DNA of 64,000 nt from positions 2,153,290 through 2,217,289 of the forward strand of contig JBBPFI010000004.1 in NCBI GenBank assembly GCA_037974965.1. Direction: 5' to 3'. This document shows, piece after piece, positions 22,451 to 34,603 of this stretch (its first letter is position 1; each line of letters opens with the position of its first letter). The notes under the pieces are model-generated. The model was not told the DNA's origin. It searched no databases and saw only the letters and a list, made by a program, of their open reading frames with translations. The DNA comes from Dacryopinax spathularia. Taxonomy: Eukaryota; Basidiomycota; Dacrymycetes; Dacrymycetales; Dacrymycetaceae. A program made the position numbers and the translations under genes.

Positions 22451-23335
22451 GTGAGCTCATCGTACCTGTTCTGATTGATATTGAGAACTGAAGGTCTACA
22501 GGCAAGGAAACCCGTGCTGCGGATAACTGTTTTGGATATGAACCTCGTGCTTGGCAAGTTTGCGGATACAGCGAGAAGGGACCGCTGATGGTCATTCGGC
22601 ACACGCATGTTCCCGAGGAGATTGTTGCTCGACTCATCCCTTTGAGGCAACGGCCTGACCGGTGACTGCGCGAGCACTCCTATACTCAGGTAGTGGGAAG
22701 AAGAAATTGCTGCATGTGTCTAAGGCTGGCCGATACTTAACGCTTTTAGCGTCGGCATCCGCTCGGCAGGAATCCGTGCAGCACAAACATGGGGCAAGAC
22801 CATTTCCCAAAACTCCCTAGCGCCTGTGTCAGAACGCAGCCGTCGCTCGGAAATCCCTCCATCCCGTCCGGAGGAGGAAATAAAGGCGACTTCGAATGTA
22901 TCTCGATTCTCGGGTTGGAAAGACTGCCGGTGCTTCTGGCTCAGCAATGGTGCTGAAGGCACTCTCCCCTCCATCTGCAACCGCAGCGATCCCGTGTTCG
23001 ACACAGTCTTGGACCTACCCCTGGGGCGATCTATCTCTGGACGTCGTGCGCTCTAAGGGCTGGAAGGAGCTAGTCCGGTGGAGGTTGAGCCGGAGATCCA
23101 TCGACACGAAATCGCCGGTGCTTCTAGCGCTGCATGACCAACCCGACCATAACGAGAGCCCACGGACCTTGCAGACATCCACGCATATAAAGGACGACCC
23201 GTTCGCAGCTAGTCGCAGCAAGACCAAGTGAACACCTCTCCTCTGCCAAGCCCAATAAACGGTGGGAGCCTCGTCTATTCGCTTGCACGACTTGCTGACG
23301 CACTCCCCACAGTTTTAACTTCGTACATATCAACC
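22451..23335. other. Intergenic right flank of the retrotransposon and promoter of the next small gene
   Basis: No gene was recognised in the first part. A TATA box (TATAAA, 23186-23191) stands about 145 nt before the ATG at 23336. Confidence 0.5.
23186..23191 (+). promoter_or_regulatory. TATA box of the small Gly/Gln/Asn-rich gene
   Basis: CATATAAAGG lies 145 nt upstream of the start codon at 23336. A long 5' leader or a leader intron would fit this distance. Confidence 0.45.
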
Positions 23336-23569
23336 ATGTGGCCCAACAACTGCAACCCCGGCTACCCCCAGCAGCAGACCGGCAACAACACCCAGCAGGG
23401 TGGCGGACAGCAGTGGACCGGCGGCAACACCCAGCGCGGGTACGGCCAAGGCGGCTACCAGAACACCGGCGGGAACCAGCAGTACGGCGGCGGGTATCAG
23501 AACACCGGCAGCAACCAGCAGTACGGCGGCGGATACCAGAACACCGGCGGCAACTACCAGGGCCCTTGA
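23336..23569 (+). CDS. Small Gly/Gln/Asn/Tyr-rich repeat protein (YQNTGG family)
   Basis: 77 residues, single exon, starting MWPNNCNPGYPQQQTGNN at the ATG in CAACCATGTGG. Upstream in-frame codons are GTG and not used. After a QQQ/GGG-rich first half come three near-identical units of 13 codons (39 bp): GYQNTGGNQQYGG, GYQNTGSNQQYGG and GYQNTGGNYQGP, at 23453-23566. The repeat word YQNTGGN.QYG is shared with the genes at 14.3 and 38.4 kb. The protein has one Cys, no charged residue besides one Arg, no signal peptide and no membrane segment. Such composition suits an aggregating or phase-separating protein. Function unknown. Confidence 0.6.
   Translation: MWPNNCNPGYPQQQTGNNTQQGGGQQWTGGNTQRGYGQGGYQNTGGNQQYGGGYQNTGSNQQYGGGYQNTGGNYQGP
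23453..23566 (+). repeat. 39-bp coding tandem repeat, three units
   Basis: Units start at 23453, 23492 and 23531. They encode G-Y-Q-N-T-G-(G/S)-N and then QQYGG in the first two. Differences are mostly silent, which points to recent expansion by slippage or unequal exchange. Confidence 0.85.
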
Positions 23570-23984
23570 ACGACCGACCGACGATGAGACGCGAGGTTGA
23601 CGGGGAGGGTTTGCCGACGAGAACTGGAGGAGAGGATGAAACTTCTCCGTTCTCCGCTCGATCCCTTTCTGCTGTCGTATGATTATACATGTTTCCGAAG
23701 TCATTCAGTATGTAGCTCGTATGCTGGGGATGTGTGATCGAATTCATGTTGATGTTGGTGAACGGAAAGTAAGGCTGCGGAAATCCCGGCATGAACTCAT
23801 GTGCGAGCGGGTACACGTAGAGCTTGGACGCAACCCCGCTGCCTGTACGCCGCGGAGAAGAGGACCAAGAAGAGCAGTCGTAATCATTTGAACTGCCCAT
23901 AGAGGGGTAAGCTAGGAACATGCGCCATAACGGTATATAGTATTGCCGAGAAGCTTTCGACATACGGTTTCAGCATACAGCGAA

Positions 23985-26157
23985 TCAGCTCTTGTAGCTC
24001 AAATCAATCATGAGATCGCCTTCCCTGTTAAACTCGACGCCCTGCATGTAGAAAGTATCCCCTCCCGCAAAATGGAAGCCCCACGGCCCGTTCAGGAGCA
24101 GATGGCACGCGCTGGCAATCTCCGATATGGGGAGGGACCGAAGCCTGCTCTCGATTATGCGGCTAACATCGTCGAGGAAACCCTTATGGGAGATGGTGTT
24201 GCTGATGCTGCCGGTGACCGTAGGGATAATGGTATCAGGGATCTGGGTGATGTTGAGTCGACCATCTTGAACAGAGCTAAAGATAAGGCTGCACTCCCAG
24301 GATGCAGCGTAGTCGGAAGTCCTGTGGCCGCAGATCAATTCCCGCTCGAAACAAAGAGAGTTGGAGCACGCACTCAGGAGAGCCAATGAGCTCGATCTGC
24401 GTCGAGAGGTGCACGGAGGTGGTCCCGGACAAAGAGACAACGCATTGACCGGCAGAGTTGAGGCCCCACGGGATGGACACCCTATTGGTAACCGCAGTTC
24501 TGCCGATGGCCGTATGCGTCACCAGGTCGCTTTGGTGGGAATCCTCTTGCTCGCTGGTGTAGTTCCAGAAGTAATTGAAGCTGGAGTTGTTGAGTGGCGA
24601 TGATGTTTCAAGGCTAAAGTCCACGCTCGTGCCTGAACCAACGCCGCGAGTCGATTCGAAGGCGAACCCGAACGTGATGGGCTCGTGGTACCAGAACCAT
24701 TTGGCACTGAGCATTCTCTCTGCCGTGAGGCTGTTGAGTTGCCGGAGCTGCGGTAACAGCCAGCCTTCCAAGAAGACGCTCCTCCCCAGAACCATGATGC
24801 CGTCTAGCGCTGGCTCATTCGCAGTAGGAGGGATGACCCAGTTGACCTGATCGCAGAGGATGTCGTCAGCAACTATCCTCATCATGTTCGGCGGATGATG
24901 CGTACCGATGGTACCAATAGTCCCTGGCTAGGCCAGTCACGCTGCTGGGTCATCTCGAGATACACCAGCATATTATTGTCTCCCTGGGGGCTGGGCGCAC
25001 CGGTCTGGTCGGGCTTGCCAGTATTGGGATCGACATAGCCGATGTTCTGGAACCTCAGGGCAGTCGGAGGGAAAGTCGGGGCCGTTCCCCACTCCCCAGG
25101 AGGCGTCGAGCCGCTTGGACTGGTGGTCATTACGTAGCCTAGAATCGAGTTGTTGCCATTGGTGTTGTTGGCTTGATCCTGGATCCAGTCCGACCACATA
25201 TTCTTCAGCTGTGTCAGGCCATACGTTTCCGTGACTGTAGGGCAGACGAAGGAACGGCTGTTGGTGACAATGTTCGCCGCTGCGATCAGAGCAAAAACCC
25301 AATCAGCATGATATCCACAACGCCCACAACTCTTTGAGGCGCTTATCGAGGCATGGGACGGGATTTACTGGTGAAGTCGAAAACAAGCTTGAGCACACGG
25401 TAGTCCCCGGGGCTCAGGATCTGTTTCCTGATCGATTCCGGAATGTCATAGGGGCTCGTCGCCGGGTTGAGACTCATGTCAACCAGGAATGTGATCTTCC
25501 AGTCGTTGGCGGATACCGAATTCTGCTTCGAATTTGGCCCATAACCGCTCCACCAGGAGAATGTGTTAAGAGGGGGGATGCCACTGTCGTTCTGATAGTA
25601 GATGTTAATGTCAAGCCTGTGTTCATAGGTCGCCGGAGAAACAGGATGCGCACCCCGACATTAATGACGTAATTCACTTGCTGGCTCGTACTGCTCCCGG
25701 TGAGCAGCCAAACGCTGCTAGCAGACAGGGTGACATGCAGCTCTGCACCGCCTACAGAACTCGTCGGATCATCCCAGCTCCACTAGACGGTCGAGCTACC
25801 ACAATGCAGAATGGAGGACGGAGAGCAACGTAAGGCAAGCCCTCCACAAATGCGGCCAGGGCCGGCTTAAGAGGAGCGAGGAATGTCAAGAGAGCCCGCT
25901 TGGAGCGGTTCCACGTCAACGGACAAGCAGAAACGACGCGGCAGGACAACGAAATCAGACGTACTTTCATCGTCAACGATATCCACCTTCTGCAGGCCGG
26001 GATAGAGTTCAGGGAAAGCCTGCAGCTGGAAATTGATGGCGGCTTGGGTGACGACCGTAATTTGATCATACGCCTTTCCTGGGCTGACCTCCAGCGTCGA
26101 GAAATCGAGACGCTCCCGCCTCATCTTGAACGATTGTTCCGGCGTAATGGCAGACAT
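23985..26157 (-). CDS. Putative TULIP-fold protein, paralogue 1 (P47-like, tentative)
   Basis: A multi-exon gene whose pieces match the gene at 51176-53174 along their whole length. Exon 1 is 26157-25965 and exon 2 begins at 25751. Later exons cover about 25627-25380, 25290-24940, 24830-24390 and 24320-23985. The N-terminus reads GKAYDQITVVTQAAINFQL and the C-terminus GFHFAGGDTFYMQGVEFNRE. This start/end pattern resembles TULIP lipid-binding proteins such as bacterial P47, which open with YGWD...VN and close with a GG.TF.F strand. The match is by eye, so the family is tentative. No signal peptide. Intron 1 is 213 nt here against 53 nt in the paralogue. The junction near 24390 lacks a canonical phase in both copies. 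Role unknown; a lipid-binding function would follow only if the fold is right. Confidence 0.55.
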
Positions 26158-27649
26158 GCTGAGCTCGGGCTGCCTTGTTTGATTTCGCGCGGGAAGAAAG
26201 ATATTGTGAGATCGGTGAAGATAGCTCAGCCCCAGCAGATGGGTTCGATGTGCCCGCGGAATACTGCCTCGCCGCCCGCTGCTGTATCGAATGATCGACT
26301 ACATCGAGGTTATATACGCGAGGCCATGCATACAGCAAAGTATACGCACATGTAGATAGCACGGTCTGATCGTCACCATTGTCCTTCATCTCCTCAACCC
26401 GGACAATCCGCGGGATGGCGACCAAGCGCTGAGCGGCGACCTGCCTATTCCGTCCGGCGCGTGGGTATCCGGGTGATCAGCAGTCCTCAAGACTGACCCG
26501 AGGCTGGAATCCCCTATCGGGATGGTCTCTTCTCCGTGTCTCGTCCTGCATCGTATGTCGTCTACCGAGCTGAAGCCGGGAGAGCGGACGACATAGGCAT
26601 GCCAGCGCCAGCTTGTTATCGAATGTGCAGCGGCCCGCGGCGGTCGAAGAACTTATTATAAGCGGGTAACGCCCGTCGGCCCCTCGTCCCTGGGCGCCGC
26701 ACATAACCAGGGTTGCTGAGGAACATGGGTGGGACTCTACGACAGAAGGAGAAGACGATGGAGCACAGTAGGGATTGTATGCGGCCAAGCAGTCGCCAAC
26801 TTGAGAGCGATTCAGGGCCCCGCCATGAGTCGTTCAACCGCAGCGCATGCGCATAGTAACTTGAAAGCTGATTGAGATAAGTTGGCATTGTGGCATGAAA
26901 TGATGGATAGGACGATGTGCGGAGAGATACACAGTTATTAGGCTGCCATTCTGAGATGAGCGCTCCCAGCCGCTCAACAATCATGGTACTTGGCAACTAA
27001 ACATCGGTACAGTCCAGGCACTGTTTGATTCTCCCACAATACAGTACCTCCGACCATCGACCTCGTCGTATCGTGCGTCCGAACAATGTGCGTTTCTCAC
27101 CTCGTATGGCCGACTTCACAGCTAGGGATGATGGGAGGCAGGAGCGTTTGTATCAAGATGCGGGTGCGGGATGAGGTACGCATGCACTGCCGTGCCTCAG
27201 TATATCCCTTGCTGACAGGCTTTGGCCTTTCAAGATGCGTACCGAGCAGACCAGCAGTGCGTACCAGAATACCGACAGCGGCAAGTACACCACACCACCA
27301 TCGGGTAGCAGATCATCGGTAGCAACAGGCAGGCAAGACTGCGACGCGACACAACGGGAAAGATTGCCCAGGGGAGCCCTGCCCCCTAATGCGTACCAGA
27401 AAACGATCAGGCGCTCAATTCGACATGGCTATCGCCTGCACTTTGACGCAGGTAGGCCATTCCAGCTTAGGGATCAACGAATACATTCGTAGAATCGTAC
27501 TTTTAAACAATAACATGGCCATCCCTTGTCCTTTCGACTTCACTTCGAGGAGAAGTCCGGATGTAAACGGTACTAGTGTCCAATGCACGAGCGGGCTCCC
27601 CACCGTCACGGCAGAAGGAGCAAATCCAGCTAGCACGGTGCAGAGCAGC
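26158..27649. other. Intergenic, no gene recognised
   Basis: 1.5 kb upstream of the TULIP-like gene and downstream of tannase. A frame of 85 codons at 27235-27492 contains SSAYQNTDSGKY, faintly like the YQNTGG proteins, but is not otherwise supported. Confidence 0.4.
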
Positions 27650-29218
27650 CTAATAGCTGGATACACACTCGTATGATGCGGCTGCGGCCGGATCGCCGGA
27701 ACCCTTGTACTTCGACCACTTGGGATAGGGGCAAAGTGCCTGGTAGCGCTCCGTGCCGTTCACAGCATAAGGACTAGCGGCGAGCAAAGTATCAGGTGCA
27801 GTGCCTTGCTCCACCCACTTGACGACCGCACCGAGGGCATCGACCGGCACAGGGCCGAAGCCTCCCCCGCAGTGTCCGACACCACCAGAGAAGAAGACGC
27901 GGTAGAAGTCCATGACGTCCGGGAAGATGCCGCTCACACGCTCGTAGTAGTTCATCGTTCCGTTGGGCATGATGAGGTTGTCAGCCAGACCCTGCCATGT
28001 GATAAGCTTGCCGCCGTGTGCTTTGAAGGCCGACAGGTCCGGATTCGACGTATCCAAGACCGAATAGTACTCATTAAGCGACACGTTCCAGAGTCGATCG
28101 AATTCGGCGTACGTCACATGAGACGTATTGTAGTTTGCGATCTTATAGAGGAAGTTGCTGACCCACGAGTCAGAAATGCCGAAAGGCACTGGGACAGTGA
28201 CCCCGTTGGAGTAGGTCTGCGTAACGGCCAGGGTTGAGAAGTTCGTGCCCGGAGTGATACCGTACCAAAGCCAGTTCCCGTTCGTGTCGTGCGGACCGGC
28301 CCAGATCTTCTTCACAATGTTGGCCGTTTGAGCGCTGAACGTCCGAGTTGAGTTCGTCGTGTCGCATTGGAACGTCTGATTGACCAGTGTCATAGGGTCA
28401 AACTTGTCGTAGCAAAGGCCGGGTGCGTCGATAATGCCGTCAACCAGCCCATCCAAAGGATCGCAGAATGCGATAGCTTTGGTATTCACGTACTCGAAAT
28501 CGCATGCTTCGGGCGTACCTGGCTCATTGAGCAGCACCACGTACGGCCATTGTTGCGCAAGGGTGAAAGGACTCCAGTTGATGGCCGGCGATTCGGCCAA
28601 GATGCCGTCGTAGTCCTCCGGGTACATTTGCGCCTCTCCGAGACCCTGACGACCGCCGGTGGAGCACCCGTTCCAGTACGACTTGAAGGAGGTGGTGCCG
28701 TAGAAGGTCGCTGTGATGGATTTACCGATGACAGTCATGTCATGAATGGATCGAGAGGCGAAGTCAAGGAGGAGATATTGGTTAACGTTGCCCTCGCTGA
28801 CGAGCGCCCAGTTGGTCGCATTGCCGCTAAGACTTCCGCCTTCGGCATGTCCACCGTCCGTCGTCCCGGCGGAGTAGTTCAGCTTGACCGCGGTGATCAG
28901 AGCCGAGGGATATGAGCCCACCACGTACCCGCCACCTCCGGTACCCTGGAAGCGACCGTTCCAAGTGTCCATTGGCAGCCATACAACGTTGTGGACAAGA
29001 TCTCCCGTGCCCTCGTGGGTGAGAGTGACATTGACCTCGCAGACGTTAACACCGGCGTTGCCGCCATAGTTGGTGTACTGCGCGGTCGTCAGGGAGGTGA
29101 TGGTCGCTCCGAAAACGTCAGGCCAAGATATCGCGTCAGCCGAGCAGTTCCATGCCACGACACCAAACCGACCCAAGAAGGAGGACAGGAGAACGACCGT
29201 GGAGATAGGCTTCAACAT
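27650..29218 (-). CDS. Secreted tannase / feruloyl esterase
   Basis: An extracellular serine esterase that cleaves gallate or hydroxycinnamate esters of plant phenolics. It is a single exon of 522 residues. The start is taken at 29218; codons upstream are not ATG. A signal peptide is visible (LKPISTVVLLSSFLG, cleavage near the AW-N at about 23). The nucleophile lies in YWNGCSTGGRQG, the classic GCSTGGR elbow, followed by YPEDYDGILAESPA. The acid is probably the Asp of WQGLADNLIMP and the base the His of GGVGHCGGG. The paired Cys of the CS-D-HC motif are present. Calcium-site Asp residues of the lid are plausible (DPLDGLVDGIIDAPG). Many N-glycosylation sites suit secretion. Whether tannin or ferulate esters are preferred cannot be told. 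Confidence 0.92.
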   Translation of the reverse strand: MLKPISTVVLLSSFLGRFGVVAWNCSADAISWPDVFGATITSLTTAQYTNYGGNAGVNVCEVNVTLTHEGTGDLVHNVVWLPMDTWNGRFQGTGGGGYVVGSYPSALITAVKLNYSAGTTDGGHAEGGSLSGNATNWALVSEGNVNQYLLLDFASRSIHDMTVIGKSITATFYGTTSFKSYWNGCSTGGRQGLGEAQMYPEDYDGILAESPAINWSPFTLAQQWPYVVLLNEPGTPEACDFEYVNTKAIAFCDPLDGLVDGIIDAPGLCYDKFDPMTLVNQTFQCDTTNSTRTFSAQTANIVKKIWAGPHDTNGNWLWYGITPGTNFSTLAVTQTYSNGVTVPVPFGISDSWVSNFLYKIANYNTSHVTYAEFDRLWNVSLNEYYSVLDTSNPDLSAFKAHGGKLITWQGLADNLIMPNGTMNYYERVSGIFPDVMDFYRVFFSGGVGHCGGGFGPVPVDALGAVVKWVEQGTAPDTLLAASPYAVNGTERYQALCPYPKWSKYKGSGDPAAAASYECVSSY

Positions 29219-30566
29219 CTTGTAGACGTAGGACAACTACAAATGAGAACCCCAGCGTCAGTGCACAAAACCACGCCTCTTATGATGGGACACTTACTCC
29301 GGACTTGATTGCCTCCAGAGCCTTGAGGGAACAGAGGCCCTTACCAGAAGCCTCATATATCCATTTCTGACGGTCATGTGCAACATGCATAGTGGAGTTG
29401 GGCATGTCAAGAGATGATTAGTTCGGGCCGTCTCGGAAAACCTATTCCGATCGAGCCCGCGGCAGAGTTGCAGAGCTATGGTCTGGTGATTATCCTCTGT
29501 CTAACAAGTCAGACCTCAACTCAATGAATGCAAGAGAAACAGCTAACTCAGTTCAGCGTGCGCTGACGGAGTTTCGGAGGTGTTGGGACTCAGAGGGTCC
29601 GCTAGGGAAAGGATTCTGACGTTTCTGTCTCATGATTCCAAGGGCCAAGGGACTTTGGTGACAGAATGGATGCGCTGCGGACAAACAAGATTCGAATCAG
29701 ACGAGTCGGAGAACAGACTGTGTGAGCCTCGCTCCGTCCGTGTGAGTGAATCATGAATCATCCCGGAGGGCGGCATCTCGGCGAAGAGCGGGCCAAGAAT
29801 ACTGGCTAGCTGCGGAGAGAGTCTAGTTTCGCGATGGAGCCGGCATTGCTAGTAAACATTGGCTGACCATGGGAAGGCTCGTTACGTGACTACTGAGTGA
29901 TTTGCTGGAGGAACAGTTGTGGACGAAGAAGAACATCGACTGGACTGCTCACTAAGCCGCCTGCAGTGCCACTCCTCTCATTGTTCCCGTCTGACTACAT
30001 TTGGCTATATTTATCTTAGACCCTGCCAAGCTGTGGCCCCCTAAATACATTGTCTTATCCCCCGCAACTGACATGCTTCCCCGCAACCAAACTCTATCCG
30101 CCTCCGATTTTGCGGGGATCTCGGCTTATCGGCAGTCTGAACCCGACCCTGACCATGTGCACCTCCTGAAAGAAACGTCACATTGCATACTTCGGCTCTC
30201 GCCACATCAAGGCATTTGAAATGCAACTCGAATTCGTCTACATTGGGTTCGTATCAGCTGATATTCGCTGACAGTTTGACTGGTGAGACTCTTCGGAATT
30301 CACCGGCGGGAAGCGGGGCAGACCGGAAATTGACAGTCACCAGGAACAACTTGCTCACCTGCGAAACCGTCTCGAACTGCTCGCCTATCAGTGCCGGACC
30401 ATTGCGGTGTTCGGCCAAAAGTGCCGCCCCCTATCGGCGTCTCGGCGACCATGCCCGTCTTTGGAAGCGCGGGCGTGCGGGGGCATGTGGGCGTGCGATC
30501 TGATTTATACTGCAAGCCAAAAACGCGTCTGCCTTCTGTACCATCACCCGCTTCTTCGTTCAAGCC
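29219..30566. promoter_or_regulatory. Divergent intergenic region, tannase (-) and carboxylate permease (+)
   Basis: 1.35 kb with no gene. It must carry both promoters. The proximal part (30390-30530) is rich in GGCG-type words that could be regulator sites, but none is a known operator by sight. Confidence 0.4.
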
Positions 30567-32419
30567 ATGGCGACGGACCAAGTTCATGCACAGACTCAGG
30601 TGCACAACACCTCTGTGTCCCATCAGCTCTCGACATGGCACGCACATCGTAGTAATAAATCAATCGGCCAGGCCATCATCCCCACATGGCACACCGACGC
30701 GCACGCCGAGAAGGTCACCGCCAATCCTTTCAAGTTATTGGCCATGGTATCGCCTTTTGGCTGGGCGATGTTCTTCAGGTACGCTGGCTCACTCTTCAGG
30801 CCCATTCCCCAACTGACAACCCTACGTAGCGGTTGGTTTGCCTGGACTTGTGATGGATATGACTATTTCGCTGTTTCCCTCACTGTAGCTCGTCTCTCAA
30901 CCCAGTTCGGCGTCAACACAGCACATATTACTACTGCCATCACACTTACTCTGCTCTTTCGATCACTTGGAGCCCTGATTTTCGGCATGCTGGCTGATCG
31001 TTTCGGTCGTAAATGGACTCTCGTCTGCAACCTGGTGGTTATCTGTGTCCTCGAACTCGGCAGCGGTTTCTGCAACACTTACAGCCAATTCCTGGCCGTT
31101 CGCTCCCTCTTTGGCATCGGAATGGGTGGTGTATGGGGCCAGGCTGCAGCAACGTTGGTGGAGTTTCCGCTAGACAGACCCCATGAGCTGACTCCACTAC
31201 AGGGCAATGGAGAACGTTCCCGTTCCCGCCCGTGGATTGTGTTCGGGAATCCTTCAGCAAGGCTATGCAGTCGGGTATCTGCTGGGAGCCGTCATCAACC
31301 TCACCGTTGTCAACGAGTCCAAATACACCTGGCGCTCGCTCTACTTCATGGGCGCCGGTTTCTCTCTCGCTGCAGCCATAGTCCGCTTGTGCCTCCCGGA
31401 GTCACCTCAATATCTGATTGCTCGTGAAGAAGCCAAGGCCTCCGGAGTCACCTTCGGTCAGGCAAGCAGGCGCTTCCTTTCCGAATGCGGAATCATGCTC
31501 AAGACGAACTGTATGGATTTCATTCTTGTAACCTTGTCTTGCAGTGACCCTTACACGCTTTTAGGGATCCGTTGCATTTGGGCTGTTTGCATGATGACAG
31601 GCTTCAACTTCTTCTCACACGGCTCTCAGGATCTGTTCCCCACCTATCTTCAGACCACCAAACATCTCAGCGCAGATCTCGCGTCCAAGGCGACGATCAT
31701 CTCCAACTGTGGGGCAGTCGCTGGCGGCACACTTGCCGGATATGCATCTCAGTATATGGGCCGTCGTCTTGCGTAAGCCATATGCTGGCTGGGTCACCTA
31801 CTTTGCTAACGATAATCAGCATTGTTGTCTGTCTGATTTGGACGGCCGCCTTTATCCCTCTCTGGATCCTCCCATCATCGTTCGGTGGTCTGGCTGCTGG
31901 TGGATTCTTCATCCAATTCGGTGTGCAAGGTGCATGGGGCGTAGTTCCGATCTATCTCGGCGAAGTGTCCCCTCCCGCTTTCCGAGCCCTCTTCGCTGGT
32001 CTTAGCTACCAGCTCGGAAACATGGCTTCATCCGGTGCTGCCCAGATCGAAGCGGATGCCGGCGAGACCCTTACCTTGAAAGGCACCAAGACTCCGGACT
32101 ATGCCACTATTCAGGGTATTCTCATCGGTGAGTAACCTTCCCTCTAGAATGTTTGCCTCCTGACCCTTGCTTCCAAGGGGTTGTCATTGCATGGATGCTC
32201 GTCTTCGTGATTTTAGGCCCTGAAGCCGACGGATCACACTTCGAGCAAGCGAGGGTGGCCTTCCAGAAGGGTGCCGGTTGGGTCGATCCCGCTGACCTTG
32301 TCGACGAGAATGTCATGGAGAAAACCACTGGTGAGAACGAGCATGCCGAGGATATTGACGCGAGTATCAACAAGGAGCACATCGGCGAGCATGAGCACGC
32401 AGATAATATGAGGGTATAA
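30567..32419 (+). CDS. MFS monocarboxylate permease, JEN1-like
   Basis: A plasma-membrane proton symporter of the fungal JEN (lactate/pyruvate) type. Six exons (30567-30778, 30830-31153, 31203-31510, 31565-31772, 31820-32127, 32178-32419) sum to 533 residues. The marks are GWFAWTCDGYDYFAVSLTV in TM1, the MFS loop GMLADRFGRKW, RSLFGIGMGGVWGQAAATAMEN, the long PESPQYL linker, and NFFSHGSQDLFPTYL in TM7. That last segment corresponds to the JEN signature NXX(S/T)HX(S/D)QDXXXT. The C-tail is hydrophilic and His/Glu-rich (EHIGEHEHADN). It is divergent from the tannase gene. Import of acids released from plant esters is a reasonable but unproven link. Confidence 0.88.
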
Positions 32420-34603
32420 GGGGAGGTTGGAGTTAGTGCATGCTGAAGAAGAATGGCATGGTCCGCCGCCAAATTTCTCATTTCTCCACGCTTTCATGTT
32501 GCTGTCTTCTATGAATCCTAAATACATCCAATGGAATATTCTGATTGGTCCAGGTGCATCTCGCAATAACTGACGAATCCTCACTCAAGTACAACAGCAC
32601 GGCTGAAGATGAGGTGAAAGGCGACGCATCTGCTTCCACATTGGCCATGGCCTTCGCCATGGATGGTTACATGGGGTACTGCAAAGCAAAGCTACTCGAC
32701 TCACGTTTGCTCCAAGGCTGCCTCCGCGCTCCGAAGCACGTAAGCAGTCCCAGTGCTGGCGGAACCACGGTCGTGCTGCACACAATCGTTGACTACCCCT
32801 GCGGAACAGCCCGGAACACGTGTAACCCGTGCCCTCCCGAGCTGTCTGTCTATCTAAGTTGTCGTGGGAACAGCATTAGACAGCAGAAGGTGAGTGTCTT
32901 GCCAAGAATGACTGTATCGGCGGAGAAAAGAGCTCTACGAATCCTGAGGGTAGCAGAGTCCCGCTTCCCGTCAGGCATGCCGTTTATGCATCAACTCCAT
33001 ATTACAGCCACACCTCAGTTGCAGCCAGCACCTCTGTAGCCACTTCTTGCAGGCGAGGCTCCTTGGCTCGATATGCAGAGAGGAAGGGAGTTGTCCGGCT
33101 CTATGAAGGGGATTAGTAGAAGGCTAGTATGAGAAGAAGAGCGCCAAACAAACTCGCAGTGGTCATCGCGCAGTTCGCTGAGCGGTGCGGCATATGATTC
33201 GGCCGAAGGTGTGGGGCTGCCACTGGCTGGTTCCCTAGGCAGGTCAAGGCGCAAGCTTCCTCTGGCCGACCCATGCCGAGACTGGTTTCAAAACATTGTG
33301 CACCTCGATTGACGGGGGATGTCCCATTTCGAGAACGCCAATTCACTCTCCGTTCTACATCTAGGAACGATGCCTATGAGACTCGATAGGCAGTGGCGGA
33401 AACTCTGCTATGTAAGACTGTGGGATGGCTGTTTGCCTTTGAAAGCGCAAAGAGATCGGCAGCCGTGGTATGCCGAGGCATGGTTCCGAAACACTGTCAA
33501 CGTCCCAGAACTGTCAGATCAACCCTTTGTGTCACATGTTCGGGGATGACGCGGTCCAATTCAAAACCCCAGAATGCTGTGCAGTCAGCCACAGTCCCGT
33601 GCTCTTCTAACAATAGATCAAACCCCCACAGCGGGTCCTCAACACTTCATCATTCACATGAGGGGGGCTTAAGTAATATCTTCCTCCGCACAGAAAAGCG
33701 CCCGTATGCTTCCACGGCTTCCGTTTCCGTTCGGCACATTGTCCGCTATTTCCTCCCAGTCCGCCAATGACATTGATTGCCACTATTGCGACGACTCGCA
33801 CGGTACATTCCAAAACACAAAGAAGAACTCCACCCTTTGGCAACATGGACGCATGTGCCTGCGGAATTCACTGAACCTTGATTGCATTCCGCTGGCTGGA
33901 GGGCTGTCGGTTCCGATCTCTCTTCCATCCCGCTCGGGGCGTATCTGTCCCCATCCCTAACTTCGGAAGGCCAATGCTGCGGTATCTATGGTGTAGCTTG
34001 CGCACAGATGTCACTTACGACGGGATTACAGAGTCGCCCCCGCGGTTCCGGGAAGTGTCTTGAAGAGGCGGAACGGTGCCGAAACCACGTTCAATCGACA
34101 GCCGCTTCCTGTTCACACGCTCTGTTCTTCAAGCGCTTTGGTTTCCTCTACTCTCCATGGCTCTGCAACATCGTTCTAATAAGACACTGGTGGCCTGCCG
34201 AATCTGCAAGGCTTGATGCCCTGACGCTTGACTCAAAGGCGTTGCGAACCTGTCAGTATGTCTTTGCACGGCAGTCATTTGATCTGTTGAGCAGCTGACT
34301 GTCTCTCCGCCATAATTCGGTGGACGGTATCTGATCATATGCTTTCTCGGGCTTCAGATTCGATGGTCGGGCTGGTACGGAAGGCTTGCTCGCCCGAAAT
34401 TGGCCGATTCCACATCCGGCAAGAACATTCGCTGCTCGGCCCGAAAATCTCCACTTTGCTGCATAAAAGAACACAAGCATACACGCACTTGCGGATGTGG
34501 CTTCTCTTATCGTCGCCGCACACCTCAAGAGCCGACCGGGAGGCACCGCCTCCGTGTTAATCAGCTGGGGAAACCTCTCTATCGACATTCTGTCACTGCA
34601 AGA
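32420..34603. other. Intergenic, no gene recognised
   Basis: 2.2 kb. Frames of up to 164 codons (32545-33039) have no domain-like composition. A TATA-like CATAAAAG near 34464 probably belongs to the peptidase gene that follows. Confidence 0.4.

Noticed and set aside
27235-27492. Possible fifth member of the YQNTGG family (SSAYQNTDSGKY)
   Set aside because: Only one short word matches; the rest of the frame is unlike the others and no leader homology was seen.
29219-29236. Longer N-terminus for tannase
   Set aside because: The upstream in-frame codon is TTG; the ATG at 29218 begins a clean signal peptide.
32545-33039. Open frame of 164 codons downstream of the JEN1-like gene
   Set aside because: The first codon is not ATG, and there is no recognisable domain and no sensible intron structure.
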